Positions 6,033-12,438 of a stretch of DNA of 12,438 nucleotides are shown here, in pieces (positions within the stretch are counted from its first letter, which is position 1; every line of letters starts with the position of its first letter). The notes beneath the pieces were generated by a model. The model saw nothing but the letters and a program-made list of their open reading frames with translations, was not told the origin of the DNA and did no database searches. This stretch comes from Pseudomonadota bacterium. Lineage in GTDB: Bacteria; Pseudomonadota; Alphaproteobacteria; Caulobacterales; Caulobacteraceae. The DNA lies in the NCBI GenBank assembly GCA_023445955.1, contig JAEXJH010000186.1, positions 1 through 12,438 of the forward strand. Direction: 5' to 3'. A program made the position numbers and the translations under genes.

Positions 6033-6574
6033 TTCAAGGCGGGAACGCGGTCGCCCAGAACCTGGCCGACGAAGGCCCGCAGGCTGCCGCCCTTGAACAG
6101 GTAGCCCGGCATGCCCGCCCGATTGCCGGCCTCTACGTCGATATGGCGATCGCCGATGATCACGGCTTCATCCGGCGTCAGGCTCCAGTCCGACAGGCCT
6201 CGCAGGATCATGCCGGGATTGGGCTTGCGGTCCGGGTGGTCGGCGATCCGAAACTGCTCGACCACGGCCGTCTCGTGGAACGGCGAATGATAGAAGGCGT
6301 CGATCCGCCCGCCCAGCGCGGCCAGCTGGTCCTGCATGGCGGCGTGGAACCGGTCCATCTGCGCCTCGTCGAAATAGCCCCGGCCGATGCCCGACTGGTT
6401 GGTGACGACCAACACCTTCAGCTCCGCCTGGGTCATCGCCGCCACCGCCTCGCGGGCGCCGTCGATCCAGGTCAGCTTGGCGGGGTCGGAGACGTAGCCA
6501 TGGTCGACGTTCAGCACGCCGTCCCGATCCAGGAACACGGCCTTCAGAGGAGGGAGGGCGGCAGGACTGGTCAT
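6029..6574 (-). CDS. gmhB: HAD-IIIA phosphatase, GmhB-like (heptose 1,7-bisphosphate phosphatase)
   Basis: Cytosolic magnesium-dependent phosphatase of 181 residues, the usual GmhB length. In the family it removes the C7 phosphate of D-glycero-D-manno-heptose 1,7-bisphosphate on the way to ADP- or GDP-heptose for lipopolysaccharide. Motif I is FLDRDGVLN (Asp16 nucleophile, Asp18 acid/base), motif II VVTNQSGIGRG (Thr58), motif III DRKPNPGM (Arg116, Lys117) and motif IV IIGDRHIDVEAG (Asp142). The zinc loop is unusual: E. coli GmhB has C-x-H and C-x-C, whereas here the loop reads YHSPFH and HPDRKP with no cysteine. The start is placed at ATG 6574 because a longer reading from TTG 6637 adds 21 atypical residues. 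It is the first gene of the cluster with rmlD and tal, divergent from the isomerase gene 83 bp away. Another sugar bisphosphate substrate is possible. Confidence 0.8.
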   Translation of the reverse strand: MTSPAALPPLKAVFLDRDGVLNVDHGYVSDPAKLTWIDGAREAVAAMTQAELKVLVVTNQSGIGRGYFDEAQMDRFHAAMQDQLAALGGRIDAFYHSPFHETAVVEQFRIADHPDRKPNPGMILRGLSDWSLTPDEAVIIGDRHIDVEAGNRAGMPGYLFKGGSLRAFVGQVLGDRVPALK

Positions 6575-6587
6575 GGCGCGAGCACTA

Positions 6588-6609
6588 CCCTGAGCCGCGT
6601 CGAAAGACC
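6588..6609. repeat. Possible decayed copy of the REP-like unit
   Basis: CCTGAGC followed by GTCGAAAGAC in the divergent gap resembles the core CCTGAGC...GTCGAAGGAC of the unit at 2234-2262, with one inserted base and one substitution. The flanking arms are no longer complementary. The match is short enough to be chance. Confidence 0.25.
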
Positions 6610-6657
6610 ATGCCGGCGTCTTGGCCTTGTCGCCCAAGCTCCCTAGAAATGCAGCCC

Positions 6658-7818
6658 ATGACGAACGCCCTCACCGACGCCGCCCGCCTGCGCGACCGCC
6701 TTAAGACCTGGGCTTTGGAAGCGGCCTATCCGATGTGGTGGGAAACGGGCGCCGATCACGTGAAGGGCGGCTTCTTCGAAAAGATCGACCTGGACGGCCA
6801 GCCCGTGGACGGTCCGCGCCGGGGCCGGGTGCTGCCGCGCCAGATCTTCTCCTACGCACTTGCCGGCGAGCTGGGCTGGACTGGCCCCTGGCGTGACGCC
6901 GTCGAGCATGGCCTGGCCTTCTACCTGAAGGCCTACCGCCGCCCCGACGGCCTGTTCCGCGCCCTGGTCGGGCCGAACGGCGAAAGCCTGGACGACACCG
7001 CCGATCCCTATGACCAGGCCTTCGCCCTGTTCGCCCTGGCGGCGGTGGCCAAGGCGCTGCCGGAGCGCAAGGCCGAGGCCCGGGCGGTCGCTGTCCATGT
7101 CCTTGAAAAGCTCTACGCCGACCGCAAGCATCCGCTGGGCGGCTTTCACCAGACCAACCCGCCGACCACGCCGCTGCAATCGAACCCGCACATGCACCTG
7201 TTCGAGGCCATGCTGGCCTGGAACGAGGTCGACGATGATCCGCGGTGGCGCATCCTGGCCGACGAGATCGGTGGTCTTGCGCTCACCAAGTTCATTCACG
7301 CCGACAGCGGCCAGATCCGCGAGTTCTTCGATCTCGACTGGAACCCCGCGCCGGGCGTCGAGGGTCGCATCTGCGAACCGGGCCACCAGTTCGAGTGGGG
7401 CTGGCTGCTGTTGCGCTGGGGCAAGCTGGCCGGCCGCGACGAGGCGATCGCCGCCGCCCTGAAGATGATCGAGGCCGGCGAGGCGCATGGCGTCGATCTG
7501 GAGCGCGGCGTGGCGATCAACGCGCTGCTGGACGACTTCTCGATCCATGACAACAGCGCCCGCCTCTGGCCGCAGACGGAGCGGATCAAGGCCTCGGTGC
7601 TGGCCGCCCAGATCACGGGCGAGGCGCGCTGGTGGAATATGGCCGCAGCCGGCGCGGAGGGCCTGATGACCTATCTGCGCACGCCGGTTCAGGGTCTATG
7701 GCGCGACAAGTACCAGCCCGACGAGACGTTCGTGGAGGAGCCGGCGCCGGCCAGCTCCTTCTACCACATCTCTCTGGCGATCGCGGAGCTGGACCGGGCG
7801 GTCAGCGCGGTTTCGTAA
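6658..7818 (+). CDS. AGE-family isomerase, probable mannose-6-phosphate isomerase
   Basis: N-acylglucosamine 2-epimerase superfamily (alpha/alpha barrel) enzyme of 386 residues, the usual length. Signature stretches are YPMWWETGADHVKGGFF (24-40), QSNPHMHLFEAML (174-186), EPGHQFEWGWLL (240-251, including His243), LWPQTE (303-308) and SSFYHISLA with His370. The two histidines match the catalytic pair known in YihS and related isomerases. The family covers N-acylglucosamine epimerases, mannose isomerases, cellobiose epimerases and phosphomannose isomerases. Tail-to-tail placement with manC favours fructose 6-phosphate to mannose 6-phosphate conversion, but that is inference. The start is ATG 6658; ATG 6649 in the same frame would add three residues, and neither has a strong ribosome binding site. 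The 3' end overlaps the end of manC by 17 bp on the opposite strand. Confidence 0.82.
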   Translation: MTNALTDAARLRDRLKTWALEAAYPMWWETGADHVKGGFFEKIDLDGQPVDGPRRGRVLPRQIFSYALAGELGWTGPWRDAVEHGLAFYLKAYRRPDGLFRALVGPNGESLDDTADPYDQAFALFALAAVAKALPERKAEARAVAVHVLEKLYADRKHPLGGFHQTNPPTTPLQSNPHMHLFEAMLAWNEVDDDPRWRILADEIGGLALTKFIHADSGQIREFFDLDWNPAPGVEGRICEPGHQFEWGWLLLRWGKLAGRDEAIAAALKMIEAGEAHGVDLERGVAINALLDDFSIHDNSARLWPQTERIKASVLAAQITGEARWWNMAAAGAEGLMTYLRTPVQGLWRDKYQPDETFVEEPAPASSFYHISLAIAELDRAVSAVS

Positions 7819-9112
7819 CGAGCAGCGTGGCCGCGCCGATGGCGCGGGCGCGGACCTCGGCGTCCAGCGGGATCAGAGCGCCGGCGGTGTAGACGTCGCC
7901 GTCCATCTCCAGCACGCCTTCCAGCAGCTGCACGGTCGAGACCGGCAGGACGATCGTCTCGCCCGCCGGCGCGCGGCGCAGCTCGACGTCGAAGCCGCTG
8001 GTCGAGACCAGGGTCTCGGTCCCGTTCGGCGAAGCGCTCTTGCGCGAGGCGATCGACCGGCCCTTGGCCTTAAGGCCGTCGACCAGGACCTTCACGGCCT
8101 GGCTGTCCTTGCGGTGGCAGACCAGCACGGCGTCCGGCTCGGCCACCACGACGATGTCGCTGATGCCGATCACGCCGACATAAGGCCCGGTCGTACGGAC
8201 CAGGACGTTCGAGGCGTTGTGCAAATCGACGTCGCCGTCCTGGGCGTTGCCGTCGCTGTCGCGGACCGAGGCTTCCCAGATCGCGTCCCAGGCGCCCAGG
8301 TCCGACCAGGCGAAGGCGGCCGGGGCCACGGCGGCCTTCTTCGTGTGCTCCATCACAGCATAGTCGAGCGAGATCTTCTTGGCCTGGGCGAACAGCTCGC
8401 GATCCAGGCGGCCGATTCCGGCCTCCAGCTCCAGCGCCGCGGCGCAAGCCTTGGCGGCGGCGGCGACGGTGGGCTCGAACGCCTCGAACTCGCCCATCAG
8501 GGTCGCGGCCTTGAAGGCGAAGTTGCCGCTGTTCCAGAGATAGCCTTCCAGCAAATAGCGCTCGGCCGTCTCCTGGTCGGGCTTCTCGACGAAGGCGGCG
8601 ACCGCGTTGACCGAGCCGTCCAGCAGCGGCGCGCCGGGGCGGATGTAGCCAAAGCCGGTGGCCGGCACGGTCGGCTGCACGCCGAAGGTGACGATATAGC
8701 CTTCCGCCGCAGCCCTGGCGGCGGTGACGGCGGCCTCGCCGAAGATCTCGGGCTGGGCAATGTGGTGGTCGGCGGCCAGCATCAGCACCACGCCGTCCGG
8801 GTCCTGACCTTCCACATAGGCGGCGGCGGCGGCTACGGCCGGGGCGCTGTCGCGGGCCTCGGGCTCGACCAGGATGGTGACGAAGACGCCGATCTCGGCG
8901 GTCTGCTCGGCGACGAAGCCGACCATGGCCTCGCCGGTGACGATGACGATCTCGGCGACGCCCGGGATGTCCTTCACCCGCAGGACGGTCTCCTGGAAGG
9001 ACGAGCGATCGCCGACCAGCTTCAGGAATTGCTTGGGTTGGTCGCTACGCGATGCGGGCCACAGACGCGTGCCCGAACCGCCGCACAGGATTACCGGATA
9101 GATCGCACTCAA
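7802..9112 (-). CDS. manC: Mannose-1-phosphate guanylyltransferase
   Basis: Cytosolic nucleotidyltransferase making GDP-mannose from mannose 1-phosphate and GTP, the donor and precursor for LPS and other surface glycans (GDP-perosamine and GDP-fucose branch from it). The 436-residue product begins with the GTP-binding motif GGSGTRLWPASR (11-22). It contains PKQFL, FVEKP (174-178), WNSGNF (193-198) and SDLGAW (270-275). The last ~70 residues look like a cupin-type barrel with no histidine, so the metal site of the phosphomannose isomerase half of bifunctional AlgA-type enzymes is missing; the protein is likely monofunctional. The start must be TTG 9112: no in-frame ATG or GTG lies between it and an upstream in-frame TGA, and the catalytic motif follows after ten residues. 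GTGGGGCG precedes it. nadE lies 95 bp upstream on the same strand. Confidence 0.93.
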   Translation of the reverse strand: MSAIYPVILCGGSGTRLWPASRSDQPKQFLKLVGDRSSFQETVLRVKDIPGVAEIVIVTGEAMVGFVAEQTAEIGVFVTILVEPEARDSAPAVAAAAAYVEGQDPDGVVLMLAADHHIAQPEIFGEAAVTAARAAAEGYIVTFGVQPTVPATGFGYIRPGAPLLDGSVNAVAAFVEKPDQETAERYLLEGYLWNSGNFAFKAATLMGEFEAFEPTVAAAAKACAAALELEAGIGRLDRELFAQAKKISLDYAVMEHTKKAAVAPAAFAWSDLGAWDAIWEASVRDSDGNAQDGDVDLHNASNVLVRTTGPYVGVIGISDIVVVAEPDAVLVCHRKDSQAVKVLVDGLKAKGRSIASRKSASPNGTETLVSTSGFDVELRRAPAGETIVLPVSTVQLLEGVLEMDGDVYTAGALIPLDAEVRARAIGAATLLVTKPR

Positions 9113-9207
9113 GATTTCGCCCCACGCGACTTCAAGTTTTCACCCCTGATAGGGCGTTATTGCGATGGGTGCTTAAAGGCAAAGCGTGAAGGAACGAAGA
9201 GTTTTCC

Positions 9208-11244
9208 TCAGTCCGCCACGCCCGCGTGCAATTCCGCCAGCCAGGCGTCAGCGGTGACATCCGACGGCATCCGCCAGTCGCCGCGCGGAGACAGCGCGCC
9301 GCCCGACGAGATCTTCGGCCCGTTCGGCACGGCCGAGCGCTTGAACTGGTTGGCGAAGAACCGCTTCAGGAACAGCGCCAGCCATTTCTTGATCTCGGCC
9401 AGGTCGTAGGCCCTCTGCGCGTTCTCCGGCAGGCCGACCGGCCAGCCGCCGCTCGAAGCATCGCGCCAGGCGGTCCAGGCCAGGAAGGCGATCTTGGACG
9501 GCGCCATGCCGTAGCGGGTCATGTAGTAGAGATTGAAGTCCTGCAGGGCGTAGGGGCCGACGAAGCTCTCGGTGGCTTGGGTCACCTCGCCCGGCACCAG
9601 CTCCGGCGAGATCTCGGTCGCCAGGATGTCTTCCAGCAGCGCCGTGGTGGCCGCATCGACATCGCCGGAATGGGCCACGAAGCGGATCAGGTGCTGGATC
9701 AGCGTCTTGGGCGCCCCGCAGTTGGGGTTGTAGTGGCTCATGTGGTCGCCGACGCCATAGGTGCACCAGCCCAAGGCGAGCTCCGACAGGTCGCCGGTGC
9801 CGACGACCAGCGCGCCGTTGTGGTTGGCCAGGCGGAACAGGTAGTCGGTGCGCAGGCCCGCCTGCACGTTCTCGAAGGTCACATCATAGACCGGCTCACC
9901 GCGCCCGAACGGGTGGTCGAGGTCCTTCAGCATCTGGGTCGCGGCCGGACGGATATCGAGTTCGGCGGCGGTCACGCCCATCGCCCGCATCAGCGCCCAG
10001 GCGTTGTTCTTCGTGTGATCCGAGGTCGCGAAACCCGGCAGGGTGTAGGCCAGGATGTTGGTCCGCGGCAGGCCCAGCTGATCGACCGCCTTGGCCGCCA
10101 CCAGCAGCGCCTGGGTCGAGTCGAGGCCGCCCGAGATGCCGATCACCAGCTTCTTCAGGCCCGAGGCCTCCAGCCGCCGCGCCAAGCCCTGGACCTGGAT
10201 GTTGTAGGCCTCGTAGCAGTTCTCGCGCAGCTTGGCGGGATCGGACGGGGTGAACGGGAAGCGCTCGATCGGCCGGGCCAGAGCGAGGTCACCGGCCGGC
10301 GGCTCGAAGGCGAACCGCACCATCCGGAACGGGACCTTGGGCGGGGAGAGCGCCATGGCGTCGCCGAAGCTGCCGACTCGCATACGCTCCTGGCGCAGGC
10401 GATCGACGTCGATGTCGGCGAACGTCCAGGCCGGACCGGTCGAGAAGCGCGGGCTCTGGGCCAGCAGGGCGCCCATCTCGTGGATGTCGACATGGCCGTC
10501 CCAGGCCAGGTCCGTCGAGCTCTCGCCCGCTCCGGCCGCCGAATAGACATAGGCCGCGATCATCCGCGACGACTGGCTGGCGCACAGCAGGCGGCGGGTC
10601 TCGGACTTGCCGATGGTGATGTTGCTGGCCGACAGGTTCAGCAGGATTTCCGCGCCCGCCATCGCCTGGGCGGTGCTGGGCGGAGTGGGCGTCCAGACGT
10701 CCTCGCAGATCTCGACGCCGACCGTGAAGGGCGTGACGCCCTCGCCGCAGAACAGGACGTCGGTCCCGAACGGAACGGCCTGGCCGGCCAGGGTCAGGCT
10801 CTTGCCCGTCACCCCCGCGCCCGGCGTGAACCAGCGACGCTCGTAGAACTCGCGGTAGTTGGGCAGGAAACTCTTGGGAACGACGCCCAGCACCTTGCCG
10901 CCCTGGATGGCCACGGCGGTGTTGTAGAGCCGCCCACCGTCGCGCAGGGGCGCGCCGACCACGATCATCGGCGAAAGGTCCACGCTCGCTTCGACCAGGG
11001 TGGCGATCGCCGCCTCGACCGCATCCAGCAGCACATCCTGCTGCAGCAGGTCGTCGATCGTGTAGCCGGTCAGGCCCAGCTCCGGGAACACGATCACCGC
11101 CACGCCGGCCCCGTGCGCCTCGTGGGCCAGGGCCAGCACGCTCTGCGCATTGGTCGCCGGATCGGCCAGCTTCACCTTGGGAACGGCGGTCGCGACACGG
11201 ATGAAGCCATGGCGATAGGGCGAGAAGAACGACGGACTACCCAA
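9208..11244 (-). CDS. nadE: Glutamine-dependent NAD+ synthetase (two-domain)
   Basis: Cytosolic enzyme for the last step of NAD+ synthesis: it amidates nicotinic acid adenine dinucleotide with glutamine nitrogen at ATP cost. The 678 residues match the long, tuberculosis-type NadE. The N-terminal nitrilase-fold glutaminase has Glu55 (FPELGLTGY), Lys124 ([17 protein letters not shown]) and Cys180 (VEICEDVW). The C-terminal synthetase has the ATP-pyrophosphatase loop SGGLDS (371-376), then [14 protein letters not shown] and [20 protein letters not shown]. The reading frame starts at TTG 11244: an in-frame TGA lies 15 bases upstream, no ATG or GTG precedes YRHGFIRVA (which aligns with the known start region), and GAAAGG sits about 10 bases upstream. 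It is divergent from tkt and has an operator-like dyad 18 bp before its start codon. Confidence 0.95.
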   Translation of the reverse strand: MGSPSFFSPYRHGFIRVATAVPKVKLADPATNAQSVLALAHEAHGAGVAVIVFPELGLTGYTIDDLLQQDVLLDAVEAAIATLVEASVDLSPMIVVGAPLRDGGRLYNTAVAIQGGKVLGVVPKSFLPNYREFYERRWFTPGAGVTGKSLTLAGQAVPFGTDVLFCGEGVTPFTVGVEICEDVWTPTPPSTAQAMAGAEILLNLSASNITIGKSETRRLLCASQSSRMIAAYVYSAAGAGESSTDLAWDGHVDIHEMGALLAQSPRFSTGPAWTFADIDVDRLRQERMRVGSFGDAMALSPPKVPFRMVRFAFEPPAGDLALARPIERFPFTPSDPAKLRENCYEAYNIQVQGLARRLEASGLKKLVIGISGGLDSTQALLVAAKAVDQLGLPRTNILAYTLPGFATSDHTKNNAWALMRAMGVTAAELDIRPAATQMLKDLDHPFGRGEPVYDVTFENVQAGLRTDYLFRLANHNGALVVGTGDLSELALGWCTYGVGDHMSHYNPNCGAPKTLIQHLIRFVAHSGDVDAATTALLEDILATEISPELVPGEVTQATESFVGPYALQDFNLYYMTRYGMAPSKIAFLAWTAWRDASSGGWPVGLPENAQRAYDLAEIKKWLALFLKRFFANQFKRSAVPNGPKISSGGALSPRGDWRMPSDVTADAWLAELHAGVAD

Positions 11245-11262
11245 GGAACCGGCCTTTCAGGG

Positions 11263-11283
11263 TTATGCTAAAAGTGAGCATAA
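11263..11283. promoter_or_regulatory. 21-bp operator-like inverted repeat upstream of nadE
   Basis: TTATGCT (11263-11269) and AGCATAA (11277-11283) are perfect 7-bp inverted arms around an AT-rich 7-base centre. The size and spacing fit a dimeric repressor's operator. The element starts 18 bp upstream of the nadE TTG and lies in the nadE-tkt divergent region, so it could control nadE or, less directly, tkt. Alphaproteobacteria have dedicated NAD-metabolism repressors (NadQ, NrtR). I cannot confirm that this matches either site. Confidence 0.5.
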
Positions 11284-11294
11284 GTCTGCATCCA

Positions 11295-11302
11295 GCTATA
11301 AC
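11295..11302 (+). promoter_or_regulatory. Possible tkt -10 element
   Basis: GCTATAAC fits the Caulobacter housekeeping -10 consensus GCTANAWC at every position. No convincing TTGACG-like -35 element is visible 10-14 bases upstream, where the nadE dyad lies instead. If used, it would give a tkt leader of roughly 120 bases containing the hairpin at 11347-11372. Confidence 0.3.
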
Positions 11303-11346
11303 GCCACCGGACGATGTTGCATAGCGTCCTCAACATGTCGCCAGAA

Positions 11347-11372
11347 GCCCCGCGCGGGTTGACCCCCGGGGC
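11347..11372 (+). other. GC-rich hairpin in the tkt leader
   Basis: GCCCCG (11347-11352) pairs with CGGGGC (11367-11372). Inside it GGG (11356-11358) pairs with CCC (11363-11365) around a TTGA loop, giving an extended stem with a small internal loop. A second weak stem, GCGAG/CTCGC (11380-11384 with 11392-11396), follows. These would sit in the 5' untranslated region of tkt if transcription starts near 11310. No U-run follows and no known riboswitch is recognised. Confidence 0.35.
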
Positions 11373-11432
11373 CGCCCATGCGAGTGCGCCCCTCGCGCAG
11401 CCCTGCAAAACATAACAAAGACGGAAGCTCCC

Positions 11433-12438
11433 ATGCCCGTTTCGCCCATCAAGATGGCCGACGCGATCCGCGTCCTTTCCATGGACGCCGTGCACAAGGC
11501 CAAGTCCGGTCACCAAGGCATGCCGATGGGCATGGCCGACGTGGCGACCGTCCTGTGGGGCAAGTTCCTGAAGTTCGACGCGAGCCAGCCGAACTGGCAC
11601 GACCGCGACCGCTTCGTGCTGTCGGCGGGCCACGGCTCGATGCTGCTCTATTCCCTGCTTCACCTGACCGGCTTCAAGGCCGTGACGATGAAGGAGATCG
11701 AGAACTTCCGTCAGTGGGGTTCGCTGACCCCCGGCCACCCGGAAGTGCACCACACGCCCGGCGTCGAGACCACGACGGGTCCGCTAGGCCAGGGCCTGGC
11801 CACGGCCGTCGGCATGGCGATGGCCGAAGCCCATCTGGCCGGCCGCTTCGGCGCTGACCTCGTCGACCACCGCACCTGGGTAATCGCCGGCGACGGCTGC
11901 CTGATGGAGGGCGTCAGCCACGAAGCCATCAGCATCGCCGGCCGCCTGCGCCTGAAGAAGCTGACCGTGCTGTTCGACAACAACAACACCACCATCGACG
12001 GCGAGGCCACCATCGCCGAGACCGGCGACCAGGTCGCCCGCTTCAAGGCCGCCGGCTGGGCCGTGAAGGTCGTCGACGGCCACGACCACAGCAAGATCGC
12101 CGCCGCCCTGCGCTGGGCGACCAAGCAGGACCGCCCGACCATGATCGCGTGCAAGACGCTGATCTCGAAGGGCGCGGGTCCGAAAGAAGGCGACCCCCAC
12201 AGCCACGGCTACACCCTGTTCGACGACCAGATCCGCGACGCCCGCGTCGCCATGGGCTGGGACGCCGAGCCCTTCACCGTGCCGGGCGACATCGCCACGG
12301 CCTGGAAGAGCGTCGGCCGTCGCGGCGCCAAGGTCCGCAAGGCCTGGGAAGCCAAGCTGGCCGCCTCGACCCACGCCAGCGACTTCAAGCGCGCCATGGC
12401 CGGCGAGCTGCCCGCCCGCGCGTTGGAAGCGCGGGGCG
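11433..12438 (+). CDS. tkt: Transketolase, N-terminal half (cut by window end)
   Basis: Thiamine-diphosphate enzyme moving two-carbon units in the non-oxidative pentose phosphate pathway (xylulose 5-phosphate with ribose 5-phosphate or erythrose 4-phosphate). The 335 codons present are about half of the usual ~650 and cover the pyrophosphate-binding domain. Visible landmarks are AKSGHQGMPMG (His27), LSAGHGSML (His67), TGPLGQGLATAVGMA (115-129), the ThDP motif GDGCLMEG (153-160) through FDNNN (181-185), and HSHG (His258), the histidines matching substrate- and cofactor-contacting residues in yeast and E. coli enzymes. ATG 11433 has GGAAG five bases upstream. The frame is unbroken to the window end. 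Divergent from nadE across 188 bp. The following genes are outside the window. Confidence 0.95.
   Translation, partial: MPVSPIKMADAIRVLSMDAVHKAKSGHQGMPMGMADVATVLWGKFLKFDASQPNWHDRDRFVLSAGHGSMLLYSLLHLTGFKAVTMKEIENFRQWGSLTPGHPEVHHTPGVETTTGPLGQGLATAVGMAMAEAHLAGRFGADLVDHRTWVIAGDGCLMEGVSHEAISIAGRLRLKKLTVLFDNNNTTIDGEATIAETGDQVARFKAAGWAVKVVDGHDHSKIAAALRWATKQDRPTMIACKTLISKGAGPKEGDPHSHGYTLFDDQIRDARVAMGWDAEPFTVPGDIATAWKSVGRRGAKVRKAWEAKLAASTHASDFKRAMAGELPARALEARG

Noticed and set aside
8114..9409. 431-codon plus-strand frame opposite manC
   Set aside because: Low-complexity composition and no family signature; it is a shadow of manC and the nadE end.
9226..11271. A 681-codon open frame on the plus strand, fully antisense to nadE and longer than it
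   Set aside because: Its translation is dominated by Arg, Gly, Gln, Asp and Ala with no recognisable motif, as expected from the opposite strand of GC-rich coding DNA; nadE has clear catalytic motifs.
11359..11364. TTGACC as a -35 element for tkt
   Set aside because: No -10-like sequence lies at a suitable distance downstream, and the hexamer is part of the hairpin loop.

Overview
The window is ordinary chromosomal DNA from a GC-rich alphaproteobacterium. The gene set, the near-universal G or C at third codon positions and an intergenic palindromic repeat common in Caulobacterales and sphingomonads all suggest Caulobacter or a close relative. That is an inference, because no database search was run. 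I see no tRNA, rRNA, CRISPR array, prophage or insertion sequence.

Left part (1-3673): a plus-strand MscS-type mechanosensitive channel gene runs convergently into a minus-strand pair, cystathionine beta-synthase followed by cystathionine gamma-lyase. Together the pair makes the reverse transsulfuration route (homocysteine + serine to cystathionine to cysteine). Between the pair sits a strong inverted pair of REP-like palindromes.

Middle left (3674-4448): a short accessory-looking stretch. It holds a broken MarR-family regulator (in-frame stop at codon 17, an apparently missing HTH segment, no C-terminal part), a 77-residue protein of unknown function on the minus strand, and several small dyad symmetries.

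Centre (4449-7818): a tight minus-strand cluster encodes a GmhB-like HAD phosphatase, an RmlD-like nucleotide-sugar reductase (ATGA overlap) and a short-form transaldolase (18-base gap). A divergent plus-strand AGE-family isomerase (probable mannose-6-phosphate isomerase) lies beside it. That gene overlaps the end of the minus-strand mannose-1-phosphate guanylyltransferase gene (manC) by 17 bp. These genes link pentose-phosphate sugars to activated heptose, deoxysugar and mannose used for surface polysaccharide.

Right part (7802-12438): manC is preceded by the two-domain glutamine-dependent NAD+ synthetase gene nadE; both appear to start with TTG. A 21-bp operator-like dyad lies just upstream of nadE. 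Divergent from nadE is the transketolase gene, cut by the window end after 335 codons. Transketolase and transaldolase are the two carbon-shuffling enzymes of the non-oxidative pentose phosphate pathway.

I did not find a convincing undescribed system. The items most worth a second look are the nadE dyad, the unusual zinc-loop residues of the GmhB-like phosphatase and its gene context, the REP pair inside the transsulfuration operon, and the MarR pseudogene.
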